In this document: positions 13,910-26,779 of the stretch, in pieces | Layout: each line of letters begins with the position of its first letter | Numbering within the stretch: the first letter of the stretch is position 1 | Source: Watersipora subatra | Taxonomy: Eukaryota; Bryozoa; Gymnolaemata; Cheilostomatida; Watersiporidae | Reading direction: 5' to 3' | Length of the DNA: 64,000 nucleotides | NCBI RefSeq assembly: GCF_963576615.1 | Contig: NC_088710.1 | Location: 5,312,001 to 5,376,000, forward strand | The notes under the pieces: model-generated | Told to the model about the DNA's origin: nothing | The model's database searches: none | What the model saw: only the letters and a program-made list of their open reading frames with translations | Program-made: the position numbers and the translations under genes

Positions 13910-14012
13910 CGCTGTAGAACTCAGACTCTGTGTTGGTTGTGATGTTCTTAGATTGTAAGGATATCGCCACTGTCTCACCGATATTCAGTATAGCATGATA
14001 GTAAGACTCTGG
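13910..14012 (-). CDS. Exon 5 of JmjC-domain protein gene: distal metal ligand
   Basis: A 103-nt exon coding residues 245-278 plus one base, about 21 kb downstream of exon 4. The acceptor is GGTTAATTACAG and the donor is TACAGCG followed by GTGGGT. It begins 'PESYYHAILNIGETVAIS', which matches the JmjC strand usually written P-x2-W-W-H-x2-L-N-x3-T-V-A-I. H250 is the predicted third metal ligand. Tyrosines replace the more common tryptophans before it. Phase 0 entry fits exon 4 and phase 1 exit fits exon 6. It carries an NIT sequon (N267). The plus strand across this stretch shows no comparable coding pattern. Confidence 0.85.
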
Positions 14013-14631
14013 CTGTAATTAACCACATAGATGGTATAAACACTCTATACATACATGTAGATCTAAACATACACACATGACATTAGACTCAAACCTGATA
14101 GCTGTAACATACAATTTTTAACTTAACACTTTTAGTTTCAGTAAATATTTGATATAAGAATTGTTATGGTTTGCAGCATACACATCTGGAGTTTTTCCAA
14201 ACATCGTAAAGGATTTTTACACTGTTTTCTTTATATAGTTTAGATTTATAGTGTTTGGGAAATATTAAGCCCTGCTTGACTCTGTCAGTTTAGATCTTTG
14301 AACTGATAGACCTCCACAGCAATCATCTGAGTGCGAACTCTAGCAAAAAATAAAGGAATCACTGCTATCTTCATAATATAATCAATAAATTATAAAGACA
14401 TCTCTAAATCAATCATTTAATAATCTATCAGTGTCTAGTTGCTATAGTCAGGAAAAAGGAAAAGTCTGATCTGAGTGAAAGTGAAGAGACAGGATGTGAT
14501 AGCTAATATTAAAATGTACAAAACGTTGTAACTAAAAGCGGAATAAATTAAATAAGCTAGAATTTTGATCTGAAGCTCAAGAAGTCAACGTTAAGCTAGC
14601 TTCCTTGCTTTATGACCCCTTCTACTTGCAT

Positions 14632-15090
14632 GTGAGTAAGTAAGTAAGTAGGTAAGTAAGTAAGTAAGTAGGTAAGTAAGTAGGTAAGTAAGTAAGTAGG
14701 TAAGTAAGTAAGTAGGTAGGTAAGTAAGTAAGTGAGTGAGTGAGTGAGTGAGTAAGTGAGTAAGTAAGTAAGTAAGTAAGTAAGTGAGTAAGTGAGTAAA
14801 TGAGTAAGTAAGTAAGTAAGTGAGTAAGTAAGTAAGTGAGTGAGTGAGTAAGTAAGTAAGTGAGTGAGTAAGTGAGTGAGTGAGTGAGTAAGTAAGTAAG
14901 TAAGTAAGTAAGTGAGTAAGTAAGTAAGTAAGTGAGTAAGTAAGTGAGTAAGTAAGTGAGTAAGTAAGTAAGTAAGTAAGTGAGTGAGTGAGTGAGTGAG
15001 TAAGTGAGTGAGTGAGTAAGTGAGTAAGTAAGTAAGTGAGTGAGTAAGTGAGTGAGTGAGTAAGTGAGTGAGTGAGTAAGTGAGTGAGTG

Positions 15091-15149
<59 letters not shown>

Positions 15150-15378
15150 GAGTAAGTGAGTAAGTAAGTAAGTAAGTGAGTAAGTGAGTAAGTGAGTGAG
15201 TGAGTAAGTGAGTAAGTGAGTAAGTGAGTAAGTAAGCAAGTAAGTGAGTAAGTAAGTAAGTAAGTAAGTAAGTGAGTGAGTAAGTAAGTAAGTGAGTAAG
15301 TGAGTGAGTAAGTAAGTAAGTAAGTAAGTAAGTGAGTGAGTAAGTGAGTAAGTAAGTGAGTGAGTGAGTAAGTAAGTG
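14632..15378. repeat. AAGT/GAGT tetranucleotide tract (747 bp)
   Basis: An uninterrupted mixture of AAGT and GAGT tetramers with a few GGTA variants. A 205-residue minus-strand ORF over it, made of LTYS/LTHL words, is a repeat artefact. On the transcribed (minus) strand of the JmjC gene it is pyrimidine-rich, CTTACTCACTTAC-like, and ends about 620 bp upstream of exon 5. Confidence 0.95.
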
Positions 15379-15886
15379 TGTTTTTTGTTTCAGTTAGAGA
15401 AATGAAATGTTTGTATATATGATCATAAAAGGCTCATAAAAAACTGCGGACTGAACAATTCATAAATAAAATAAAAATGGAAAACCATAAAAATCATAAT
15501 AATTGGTAAACATGTGATTAAAATACGATTTAAACTTAGATCTAAAACAATGTTTGCATAGGTTCACTCTAAACTTTATCACAGCCAGACGTTCTGAGGG
15601 TAGCTTCGTCAAAATATGTATATATGTTCTCTCTGCTGCATCACCAATGCTAATCCTCCATTACCTTGTCTCAAGTGTAAAATTTAACTTTTATTCATTT
15701 GTGATTACTTGATTAGTTTGCTTTCTTACAAATAACTTAACTTTTTACAAGTATTAATTTGCATAGTTTTATATATAGAATTTTTTAAATTACCAAAAGA
15801 GTTTGTTATTAATATTTGAGCTGCAGCACAAATTATGGAAATTCATTATATTCTTATAAGAATTTTTTTCCAAGCACATGATGGCT

Positions 15887-16551
15887 TTAAGAGGTCGCAT
15901 CAAATTTTAAAAAGTTTTATTAGAAAGTATAAACATTTTTCTATCATTTGAAATTCTGTTTGTTGGTTTAGGTGAACTAACTGCCAGGATGTTTTAAGAT
16001 TTGAATTGATAAAACTTGACCGTGGTTAAAACGTTCAGGAGAAAAAGTCGTCTAAAAAAGACAACAGTAGTTGTGTTTTCTGTTTGTCCCTCTTGTTATG
16101 TCATCGGCTATTGGATTCAAGTTGCAGTGCTACGCGTCTCTGTTGACATTAATTTTTATTTTGAATTTGTTTATTATTGTTAGAATAAAACTTCAAATAT
16201 AGCTTCAAATATATTTTTATAGATGTTTCAAATAATTTTAAAGATATGTTAGCTAAAAATTGCCCAACTTTTTCCTCTAAATTCTGTTTAAATGTATAAT
16301 TACCAAAATGCCAATGAGTCTGTATATTTATTGCTTATAAACAGAATTCACACCTACTGAAGTCATTTTTAAAAAAGTCTGAGCACGTTTTTCATCTAAC
16401 CGTTTTAACCGCAAACTAGTTTTACTGATTTTAATCTTAAAATGTCCTGGCATTCAGGTCATCGAAACCAACAAAAAACATCTCAAATGATAGAAAAATA
16501 TTCATACTTTCTGATAAAATCTTTTGAAATCTAACGAGAGTTACCCTTTAA
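15887..16551. mobile_element. TTAA-tipped long-TIR MITE, copy 1
   Basis: The left arm (about 15905-16055) is the inverse of the right arm (about 16375-16545). Both share AGAAAGTAT, CTATCATTTGA and a GGTTAAAACG core. Both ends carry TTAA. The centre contains GGCTATTGGATTCAAGTTGC and TACGCGTCTCTG, which recur in copies 2 and 4. No coding region. A piggyBac-type origin is suggested by TTAA only. Confidence 0.75.
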
Positions 16552-17319
16552 CTTAACGTATCAAGGCTAATCTGTACTGAAAAACACACATCCAACTCAA
16601 TTTTTGGTAATTTCATTAACTCATTCAACTGATTTCCAGACAGATGACTCAACACTCATGCTCTTAGTAATAGCAATTAGTGGCACTATAATTCATCGAC
16701 CATTTTAAGGACACACGTTTACTATTGTGTGCAAAAATGGAAAAACTCACACCATGACGAGTTCCACAAAAATTTATATTTTAGGCAAAGAGCGCTCATT
16801 GTTACAAAAGAGCATTGTGACCGGTGGTTAGAGTGAGATCATAAAGAGATTGGCGACATCTCTTTCCGGTGATTCAGCGCCTGATGAACAGTTGATAACA
16901 ACGGCGCAGAACAATCCAGTCACAACTCTTTATGTTTTGTTTTGCAAGAAAATGAATTGAAGACAGTGGATGCCATAATAGGATTATTTTAGTCAGGTAT
17001 GTGAGGAAACCATCAGTCTTGTTGTCTCACTACAACTGTTATTCTGTATTGATGTATAGAGACATTGGTGGATGTTAGATGAGTCAGATAATGCCAGACT
17101 ACATAGAAAGATAAAACGATGAAATTGTAGATACTATCCTATCTTGGCTAGGAAGATGTCACTGATAAGATCTGATGGCTAGCCAATAACAAAAAAATTT
17201 GTATATAAATTAAAATGAAACTCATCAATTATTCGTGATATTGAACTGGGATGAGATGAATGAAACGTGAATTAGAACTGAAATATTTGTATTTGGACAG
17301 GATCTTTCATGTTTGACCA

Positions 17320-17723
17320 CTAAAGATGAACCTGCACAAACTTTCAATAGATTTTATCACAACTTATAGGTATTTTGCTATCATTCGCGATTGTTTTTGA
17401 AGTAATTTCTGACTGCCAACGTGTTTTGAGATTAAAATCCACTAAACTTGATCACGATTAAAATAATCAGAAGAAAGGTTTGTGCAAAATGATATTAGAT
17501 GTTCTCGTGGTGGTAGTTGATATCGGCTATTCCATTTAAGTTGCAGAGTTACGCGTCTCTGTTATGTTGATATCTTTGTTTGATTGGAGCATTTTAATCG
17601 CGATCGAGTTTTGTCAGTTTGGCAGAAAGATCATCTCAAACATCAAAACCAATCTGTGGAAAATAAAAAATGTCGATATTTTTTAATAAAATCAACTGAA
17701 ACACTGTGTAAGTTTATCTTTAA
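17320..17723. mobile_element. TTAA-type long-TIR MITE, copy 2
   Basis: A shorter relative of copy 1, with arms 17345-17480 and 17590-17700 and a shared centre (TCGGCTATT then TACGCGTCTCTG). The right end has TTAA; the left tip has degenerated. Confidence 0.65.
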
Positions 17724-19505
17724 TTTAGTCAGTTTACTAACTAAACTCAGAGTAGTAATTGCATGAGGCAGCTTTCTTCAAACAGGTAAAATAGTATTCA
17801 TCAGACAATTTAGCATAAAAACCACAAAAGAGCTTTTAGATTATAAAGTAATCTCCTCAGCAACAACAACAAATCGCTGAGTAGAAAATGGAAAAGCAAA
17901 TACTATCTGAATTTTATTTGGTGAATACTTGTTTGTAGATTTATCCTGTTTTTTCTGTTAATTTTATGTCGACTTCAATAACATTAAACCTGCTTAATCT
18001 CAAATTGCATATAAATAATCTCTTTATACACAAAAGCATAAAAAATTATAATTTTTTTTAACCTATGATGAAGAAATAAGTTATCAATATTGCACTCTCA
18101 TCGGATGATGTATATTTAGCAAGTGTGCCGTGTGGTTAAGTTGGGGTTTTGTGTTACATCCAGGATATATCAAACAACTCCTTCTTGATTTATTAGTGAA
18201 ATATTTTTCACTTGTTTATTCACAATTACCATCATGCAGGAGGTTTGCTTTTTATTTATGTTTAGTGCGCTAGTTCTTTATCTCGAAGGCAGGTTGGCTG
18301 TTAGATTTATTAAGAAGGAATTGAAAGTTTGACTCTAAAATGCTTTGCTTTAAACAAATCGATATACAATACAGTTTTTACAAAATATAAAACGAATCTA
18401 CAAGCTTTGCTTATTACAAATTCTAGCCAGACATCCGTAAGAAAATAGTTGTGAGACCCCTCATAGAAGTGGTTATTGTTATGACACATGAACTGAACAA
18501 AAGAGTAACTCCACACTTTCATTCTTTCACAGTTCTACCGGAACAACTACAGGTGACGCAATCATTTATCAACCCACAACTAGCTAATAATCCGTAATAC
18601 TTTAACTTATAAACAAAAATTGAGAAACACTATTAAAGTGCTACATTTTCATTGTCTTTAGTGTGATTTTGGTTAGAGAAATATTTCGGGATTATTAGTA
18701 AAGCCAGTCGACAACGTGTCAAGTTATTCATGGCAGAATAATAAAACACTGATGAGATTAGCTTGTTCAACTCGGTCTTTCATGTTTCTTTGAAGTTTCA
18801 CGCCAAGCAACGTCTTCCATACAGCTGACTAAATAAAACTAGACAAAGCTGCACTATGCCAGCACGGAGTGTTGAATGTTTGTTCCTTCAACAATTTTGT
18901 CAAATAAAACGGCTTACTTCACCGACAAAAGTTAACATTATCCAAACGTAGTTAGCAGGCTTTTCCTTCTACACACTCGCTCTCAAACAGGAAACGGCTT
19001 CCGCTGCCAAAAGTGACCTTGCATAAACTTTTCTTTAAAATTTGCTGACGCCGCTCAACTTTATCAACATATTAAGAAGACTAGTATAGTGGAAACTTTG
19101 ATTTCTAACAGAAATAAATCTTTTCAAAATCTAAAAGTTCAACAAATCTAAAACTTTTCAACAAATCTAAATGTTTATTCCGCACTGATTTGATTCTAAC
19201 TAAAGTGCACTTATGTGCAAATGTAAAAAAGTGTAAAAATTTAGAATAAGGTAAACTGAACAAGTCTGAATATCGTCTCACGGTGAGCAAAATGGCCATC
19301 GATGTTTGCTTTACCTTCGTTTAGATTCCCTCCAACCTCCCCTTGCATGAGTTGTGTGATACGTAACATGTCGGAATATTATGAAGTTGCGTTGTACTAG
19401 CAAACACAATTAGATACATCTGTGTACAGACCTCATTCGATTTCTGGCTTTCTGAGGTTTACAGTTTTATTTTTTTAAATTTTTGAATACTTGAGTCATT
19501 GGACA

Positions 19506-20335
19506 TGGCTATATATACTATCCCTAGGGCTATATATGCTATACCTAGGGCTACACATGCTATACCTAGGGCTATATATGTTATACCTAGGGCTATATAT
19601 GTTATACCTAGGGCTATATATGCTATACCTAGGGCTATATATGCTATACCTAGGGCTACATATGCTATACCTAGGGCTATATATGTTATACCTAGGGCTA
19701 TATATGTTATACCTTGGGCTATATATGCTATACCTAGGACTATATATGCTATACCTAGGGCTACATATGCTATACCTAGGGCTATATATGTTATACCTAG
19801 GGCTACATATGCTATACCTAGGGCTACATATGCTATACCTAGAGCTATATATGTTATACCTAGGGCTACATATGTTATACCTAGAGCTATATATGCTGTA
19901 CCTAGGGCTATATATGCTATACCTAGGGCTATATATGCTAAAAACAGGGCTGCATATGCTATACCCAAGGCTACATATGCTATACCTAGGGCTACATGTG
20001 TTATACCCATGGCTACATATGCTATGCCCAGAGCTACATGTGTTCTACCTAAAGCTACATATACTATAACCAGGGCTACATGTGCTATACCTACGGCTAC
20101 ATATGCTATAACCAGGGCTACGTGTGTTCTACCTAAAGCTACATATGCTATAACCAGGGCTACGTGTGCTATACCTATGGCTACACATGCTATACCCAGG
20201 GCTACATATGCTATAACCAGGGCTACATGTGCTATACCTATGGCTACACATGCTCTACCCAGGGCTACATATGTTATAACCAGGGATACATGTGTTCTAC
20301 CTAAAGCTTCATATGCTATATCCAGGGCTGCGTGT
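19506..20335. repeat. 21-bp minisatellite (about 39 units)
   Basis: The unit reads CTATATATGCTATACCTAGGG. The first half is homogeneous and the second half (from about 19940) drifts into CATATGCTATAACCAGGGCTA-type variants. Because 21 is divisible by three, two plus-strand and one minus-strand frames stay open for up to 304 codons. I regard these as artefacts. Confidence 0.95.
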
Positions 20336-21996
20336 CCGTATTCACTAGTGCTAAGCTTCTCAGGTTTAGCAGTAGTTAATATTTCCAGTGGGTCTTTAAA
20401 AGTTGGCGTCTAGTGATGATAATAACCCTGAGGTATGACAATTGCTATCAACACTAACCATCAGTTTAACTGCAATTGCCTTAGAAGCCAGCGTATGTAA
20501 TTCTGCGTTTGTAAAAAATTGAAATTTCTTTATAAACAACATTTCATGCTGTGTCATGCCTTATCAGTCTCACTTTATCTCCTAAGTAAACTCAATGAAG
20601 CATGTTTTTATTTAAAAATAAGTTCATGTGAACACATTTTATCTATGTGCCCATCTTCTGCGGGAAATCACTTAGCGAGCATTCACCTGATAATATTTAT
20701 ATAGTGTGTGACAGAAAGGTCTGTTGCATGCCAGCCTCTAAAACAGACCTTTGTAAAACAAGCCAGCAATAAGACTGTTGTTTAAGTTTAAATATATAGA
20801 TATAATATATATATATAATTAAATTGAAAAGTTACAAGATTGTGCTGTTTAAGAGGAATAGTTTTGCAGAAAATCTCATCTTCCTCAGGAACCTACAGAG
20901 TTTTGTTTATGGCTACTAAATATCACAAAGTTGTATTACTGGGCAGATTGCGGATACTATTCTGATTTCATTTTAAATTTCTGAATAATTTACAGTTATC
21001 ATACCTTATAAATATTATTGCAAAACATTTAGTGTCTTTTTGTAACATTTAAAAATTTTTTAACAGCGAGTGAAACTTCTAATTGATTGATGGTTTATTG
21101 TTTTTTGCATTTCACAAGCAAAAAAAGTAGAGGTTTGGAGTTTCAGCTGACTTGAAACACGTTTCAGTTTTTCGCCATGTGCTATCACTTACTACCGCAA
21201 AAGAGAAACATAGGTGAAAAAATTTAGCATTGGTTTTACCATAAAAAGTGACAAAAAATTGATTAATAATTGTATTTCAAAAGTTTGTATACCTTCTCTT
21301 AGTAAGAGAGGTAAGAACCTATAAACCTTCGATCAGGTTTGTGTGAGATTTCCAAACTAAGAGCCATACTCATACCACCAAATAGAAAAACAAACTTATA
21401 TTGAGAACACAGAGGCATGAGTGCACTGAAGTTTCCTCGGTGATATCAGCTATAAATGCTGCAACATTTATTGCACACCATCTTCTCTCAGTACAATATA
21501 AACAGGTGTTTAGAGGCCTCCTTGACACAGCAATTAGAATATGACCTGCACATCTTTCTGTTGACCGTGCAATCAGAAGAGAAGAGGGTGCCAAGTTTTA
21601 GTAAACATGTGTAAATATTTCCTAATAGCGCAGGTAAGTTATAGGTGAATGCACTTTTTTTACCTGCTGATGCCTTTTCCGCAAGAGCTGAATCTTTCAT
21701 GCAAAGCTACTGATTACTAAAACTTCTAAAGCTGTGGATGAACTAACAAATACTACACTCAGGTCAGACGACTCCCCATGCTAGTTCTTTTAATAAAACA
21801 TCAGGTTGTACAAGCAGAGGCTAGTAGCAAGGAAGTATATTAATGAGTGCTGGTAAACATACAGCTTGCAGTACCTAGTAGAGACTACTAGCTATTGTGT
21901 TTACAAATAGCTTTCATAACTTGCTGCTAAAGAAGCCTTTTACTAGTATATTCAGGAAATGCATGCCTTCTCACACTACGACAGCATGGAGAGTGA

Positions 21997-22062
21997 GTGC
22001 ATGAGTGGTGCATGAGTAGTGCATGAGTAGTGCATGAGTAGTGCATGAGTAGTGCATGAGGA
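21997..22062. repeat. 11-bp tandem repeat GTGCATGAGTA, six copies
   Basis: Six head-to-tail copies with single-base variants in the first and last. Confidence 0.92.
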
Positions 22063-22135
22063 GTGTGTAATTGACTTTCTCATTTACCTATTTTAATCTA
22101 GCAACAATGAGGTCAAGTTACTCGTGTTTGAAAAA

Positions 22136-22325
22136 AGACAGATGGGTAGGTAAAGGTAGGTAGGTAGGTAGGTAAAGGCGGGAAGGTAAAGGCAGGTAGG
22201 TAGGTAAAGGCGGGAAGGTAAAGGCAGGTAGGTAGGTAAAGGTAGGTAGGTAAAGGCAGGTAGGTAAGGTCAGGTTGGTAGGTAAAGACAGGTAGGTAGG
22301 TGAAGGCAGACATGTAGGCAGGTAA
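22136..22325. repeat. GGTA/AAGGC-rich minisatellite
   Basis: Imperfect units such as GGTAGGTAGGTAAAGGC and GGGAAGGTAAAGGCA. The short minus-strand ORF over it is repeat-derived. Confidence 0.88.
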
Positions 22326-24822
22326 ATGCAAAATAGTTACGGGAAGTAATGATCAGGGTAATGCCACATGAAGGCAGAAATTTCACATGGCATATTTTCA
22401 GCATATGATTATTTTTGTAATGTTGATATCATTGCGAGAACATAGGTCACGTTTTGAACATCTCTTGCGCCTGCCAAAATATGCCTCTATATTTAGCTGA
22501 TATTCATTCCAATTAAATTTTTGTCAATTTTATTCCTTGTCACTTCAGCCAATGAATGTCTTCAAACGCTCATTTCAGTCATGAGGAACAAGCATACTAG
22601 AGAAGAGAACAATTGCTTTCATAAGTTTTTCTGGCATGTACATGCGTAAGCTTGAGTTTTGTCACTCATCTGAATACATTAGTCCACTACATGACTTCCA
22701 TACTCGTCGTAGCAAACCAATGCTGTTATTCGTTGTTTTAGGGAAATACAGGCAGTTATTTATTTCCCTAGCTAACTTCACTATTGAGTAGAAGCTACCA
22801 ATCAAAGTTATAGAATACATCCGCAGGTAATTAACTGATTCAATATGCCAAAACACGAGAAGTACGAAGCCTTAAGAAAAGCAAATGCGGTTGCGAAAAG
22901 GATAGCCAAAAACACAAGGATTACGGAAGGACAAATTTGCAAGCATCACAAGGGCGTGATGTACCTTTATAGCATAATAATACATCATTAATATGCTATC
23001 GTCTGGTATAATAAAGCCATTTTGATGAACAAGTGGAAGACAGGTAATAGAGAAGATAAATCTTTGTGATAGAAGACTGTCCAGTTAATCTAGACAGGGT
23101 GAGTGCAAGGAGCAATTACAGGAGCCATAAAGACATGAAGGGAGATAGAGAGAGAGTGAATTGTACTAATCAGTAGATAACTTTTATGGCCGGACCCAAA
23201 AACCCCTAAAAGCATTCATTAGAGCGTCACCTGAATTTGCGCTATTTTTTAGCGTTATGAAATAACATGACAGGCACTTCCTGCTCCTTCTGGGGAACCA
23301 CACGACTACTAATTGTAATTGTCAATTGAAAGTAGAAGTTGCCTGGCCTTAGAACAAAATGTTTTATTTCATAAAAACCAAGGCGTGTTACTCTGTATTT
23401 ACCCAAGACTCCCTTGCACTAAAATGAATTCTACTATAGTTAATGAAAAAAGATTGAAGATTCTTTTTTTGCACAGTGAATAAAACTTTACGACTGATAA
23501 ATTTTGAATTTCAGATTTTCGTAGAGACATAACTGGCGAACTGATGCTAAATTTTCTCCTACTGAAGGTTGTGTTCTTTAGTCACTGTGCCATCCAAACA
23601 CCTTTAGTCGCATTGCCTTGAGCAAGGTAACTTCCAGGATACTTCGAGTACAGTATAACATCAACTTGTTCAATCATGGCAGCTTTACATGAAATTTGCA
23701 TGATTATTGCAAGACTCTAAGCACGTTTTGTATCAATTTCTTGGAGTTTTTTTGCCTTGTACAACTGTAATTTCCAAGAATGCATGAGAACTCATTAAAA
23801 ATATTACCTTTGTGTCAGCTGATTAGAAGCCATAAAATATTACCTGATCAGCTCTAAAGTCACAGTAAGGTCACTGATCTTTTAATTAAATAACATGTAA
23901 TTTGCGGTGATAGTTACTAGAAATTACTAATTATTTATTTCGAAAGTAAAAAAGCCCTGCATCAGGTAAGCAGTAAAGATTAATGCCTCATATAAAAATA
24001 TTCGACGAAAATGGTGGGCTCATTTCCGCTCGCCGATTTGTCTGGATTAGTAAGCTTTTTAATCTACTGGATCATCATTAGTTGTCCCATTCAGCTGCCA
24101 CTGTCTATAAATAGACGATAAAAAGGCCTCCTCCCCAAGCGACTGCAGATACCATTTTATGGGCAATTAGTTGATGTGGGAACAATGAGATGCCAAAAAC
24201 CGACAAAGATTCGAAAAAATGCATGAGAGCCAACAACTGAGATAGTTCATCTCAGAAAACTTAAATTTTGGCTCAGAAACGCATTTTCCAAGTTTTGCTG
24301 AAGAGTTTAAGTTCACGGTAGTTTATTGCTCCCGGAGTTTCTTATCTTTCTAGTGTGACCAGCAGATGATTCCATATAAGTGAGCCATTCTCGATGAACC
24401 CGTGTGACATAATAGAACATAAACTGCTGTCGCCTGGCAACGAGAGACTATATCTAAAGCTCTAGTTGACTGCAGCCTTTGATAAATAAAACACATTTTT
24501 CAATTCTGTTTCGTTGCTTTTCATTGAACTTATGATATAGGAATCTAAAGAACATCTACTTCATGTTAGCTATGTCAATTATTTACTACTGTTTACGTAC
24601 AGATATACAAACTCTTTGGCTGGAAGAATAGCGAGAGAAAGTAACAGGATGTTGAGATTAGTAGATATAAACAGTAAAAATAATAACGAAATTATATTTT
24701 TAAATAGTTGAGAATTGAGGGAGTAGATTCTATAATTTGTGAGAAAAGATCTAAAAAATGCCATACTTTAACTTACATCTACTCAGTACACACCTGCTAG
24801 TACGCTCAGCGTAAAGCCATAC

Positions 24823-24865
24823 TATATTGCGCTATGCGATTATTATAATCACGTAGCGCAATATA
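24823..24865. repeat. 43-bp near-perfect palindrome
   Basis: Arms TATATTGCGCTATGCGATTA and its inverse with two mismatches. CCAT / ATGG lies just outside. It could be a small foldback element. Confidence 0.75.
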
Positions 24866-25009
24866 ATGGTCACATATATCTTCCTATATTATAGTAAGAT
24901 TAGGCTTAAAGTGAAAGAACGATATTGTTGTATTTAATGAAAAAAAATTATTTTTCTATTCAAATAGTCTAATATAATTTTGCAAAAGTCAAGTCATTGA
25001 CTTAAAGTA

Positions 25010-25129
25010 CATCAACATATTAGGCAAATGAGTTCAAATCCCATACGATGTAATATTTTTTCTCAACTCGTGGACGAACAGACAGATGGACAGACGAACA
25101 AACACCGCGCTTATTATAGTAAAGATTTG
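25010..25129 (+). mobile_element. tRNA-derived SINE (family 1), 3' part
   Basis: B-box-like GAGTTCAAATCCC at 25029, then a GACAGA-rich stretch and the tail TTATTATAGTAAAGATT. It is followed immediately by a second copy. Confidence 0.65.
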
Positions 25130-25130
25130 T

Positions 25131-25355
25131 GCCCTGGCAGTCCGGTGAGCTGCGTGAGATCGTCGGGTCGGCCAATAAAGCACTGAGAATAAATACATGC
25201 TCAATAATGCGGTATGAGTTGTTACAGTGGTTAGTGTTTTGGTCTGGCAGAATATTGGCTAGCAGTTCAAATCTTGTATGACCCAATCTTTTTTCTGAGC
25301 ATCTAACTAGGGCTTCAAACATATGAATGTACATGACTCTTACTATAGTCAAGAT
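25131..25355 (+). mobile_element. tRNA-derived SINE (family 1), full-length copy
   Basis: The head is GCCCTGGCAGTCCGGTGAGC followed by GTGAGATCGTCGGG. An internal tRNA-like region has A-box-like ACAGTGGTTAGTG and B-box-like AGTTCAAATC. The tail is TTACTATAGTCAAGATA. The same head-to-tail order occurs in the other copies. Confidence 0.7.
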
Positions 25356-26361
25356 ACTAAATATTTCTGTGAGTATTTAAAAATAAACAGAGAGTAGGTC
25401 ACTGGCACTCCCAGAGGTTACTTTAATTGGCTACTTTAGTCTTGATGGATTCGGTTTGATGAAATATAGAAACTTGACAAGAATGCGTATGAAAAAGTTT
25501 TATGATGCAAAGTGACCTAAATCAACCACCTTTTTAATGATCTTTAAGAAAGTACTTTCAACAGAAACATCTATGTGTGTATGCCAGTGTATACGCCGGT
25601 CTATGCTTTATAATCTTAGCCCATAGATAACGCTGCTTACGTACAAAGTATATACACGTATGCGTATATTATATGCGTAAACATTACGTATAAAGAGTCA
25701 ACATTTGCTCTTTCCCTTGCGCGTGTCAGCTCATGAAATACCAGACATAATTGACATAGAACGATGAGCTGATAGACAAATCTACTGTGAAATCACTTTC
25801 ACATTGCGTCTATTAATGGTAAACTTGAGATATCTAACCCGAGCAACTCTAACAGGATGGTCAAACTTCTCCTTTTGTTAATAAGAAGGCTAGTAATGCT
25901 ATGGAACAAACCAAAGAGAAAAATTGTTTAGTTAGATTTTAAATTCATTCTTAATACGTCATGAACCAATAAAGCAAAAACCGTCAATTACTGGCATATT
26001 TGTTTCAAGAGATCCGATTACTGAGTCAACTACATCAAATGGATTTAAATAGTCTGGCGGTATGATTTTTAATAACTGAATAATTTGTACGTATGGATCA
26101 ATGTCTTCTAATTTATTGCTTTTATGAACAAATCTGATCAACTTACAAAAAAGACAAATATTTAAGAATATTTTGCAGACTACTAGCCTATGCATAGGGC
26201 TTCTTACTTCTTTCTCAAATACCAGCTGTTTCTCGTGCAACACCATCTACAGCCATATCTAAGCTGTGTATACGTTTAATCAAGTCTAACAGTGTACAGA
26301 GCAGTAATTGCAATGGTTTGTATGTGTTTCTGTATCTGCATTTGAGTTGTTGTTCTCCAAG

Positions 26362-26779
26362 TTAAATATGAACTAGTATGAGGTTTTAGTAGATATCATC
26401 AGAAAGTATTACTATTTTTTATCATTTGTGATTGTTTTGATGTTTGAAGTTATCTGACCGACAAGATGTTTCAAAATTACAATTGACGAAACTTGATTGG
26501 TGGTAAAATGCTCCGATCAAGCAAAAGTACGATTATAACATTTATAGTTCCAAAGAGACCTACAAAATAGAGAGGCGTAATGATGCTACTTAGCGGATAG
26601 CGACTAGTGATGTCATTTCGCATGTATTTTGTTTTTAAGTATTTGAACGGCGATCAAGTTTTGTAAATTTTAATCTTGACAGACAGCTCACTTCAAGCAT
26701 AAAAAATAATAAAAATAATAGGAAAAAACTGATACTTTCTGATAAAATCTACTAAAATCTTTTGACAGTTAATCTTTAA
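26362..26779. mobile_element. TTAA-tipped long-TIR MITE, copy 3
   Basis: Tips are TTAAATATGAACT on the left and, inverted, TTAAAGATTAACT on the right. The arms share TTTTAGTAGAT and the TTGATTGGTGGTAAAA / ACGGCGATCAAGTTTTG pair. Confidence 0.7.

Noticed and set aside
14622..15239. 205-residue minus-strand ORF of LTYS/LTHL words
   Set aside because: Translation of the tetranucleotide tract; no start context, domain or splice logic.
19499..20413. 304-residue plus-strand ORF
   Set aside because: Translation of the 21-bp minisatellite, open in several frames at once.
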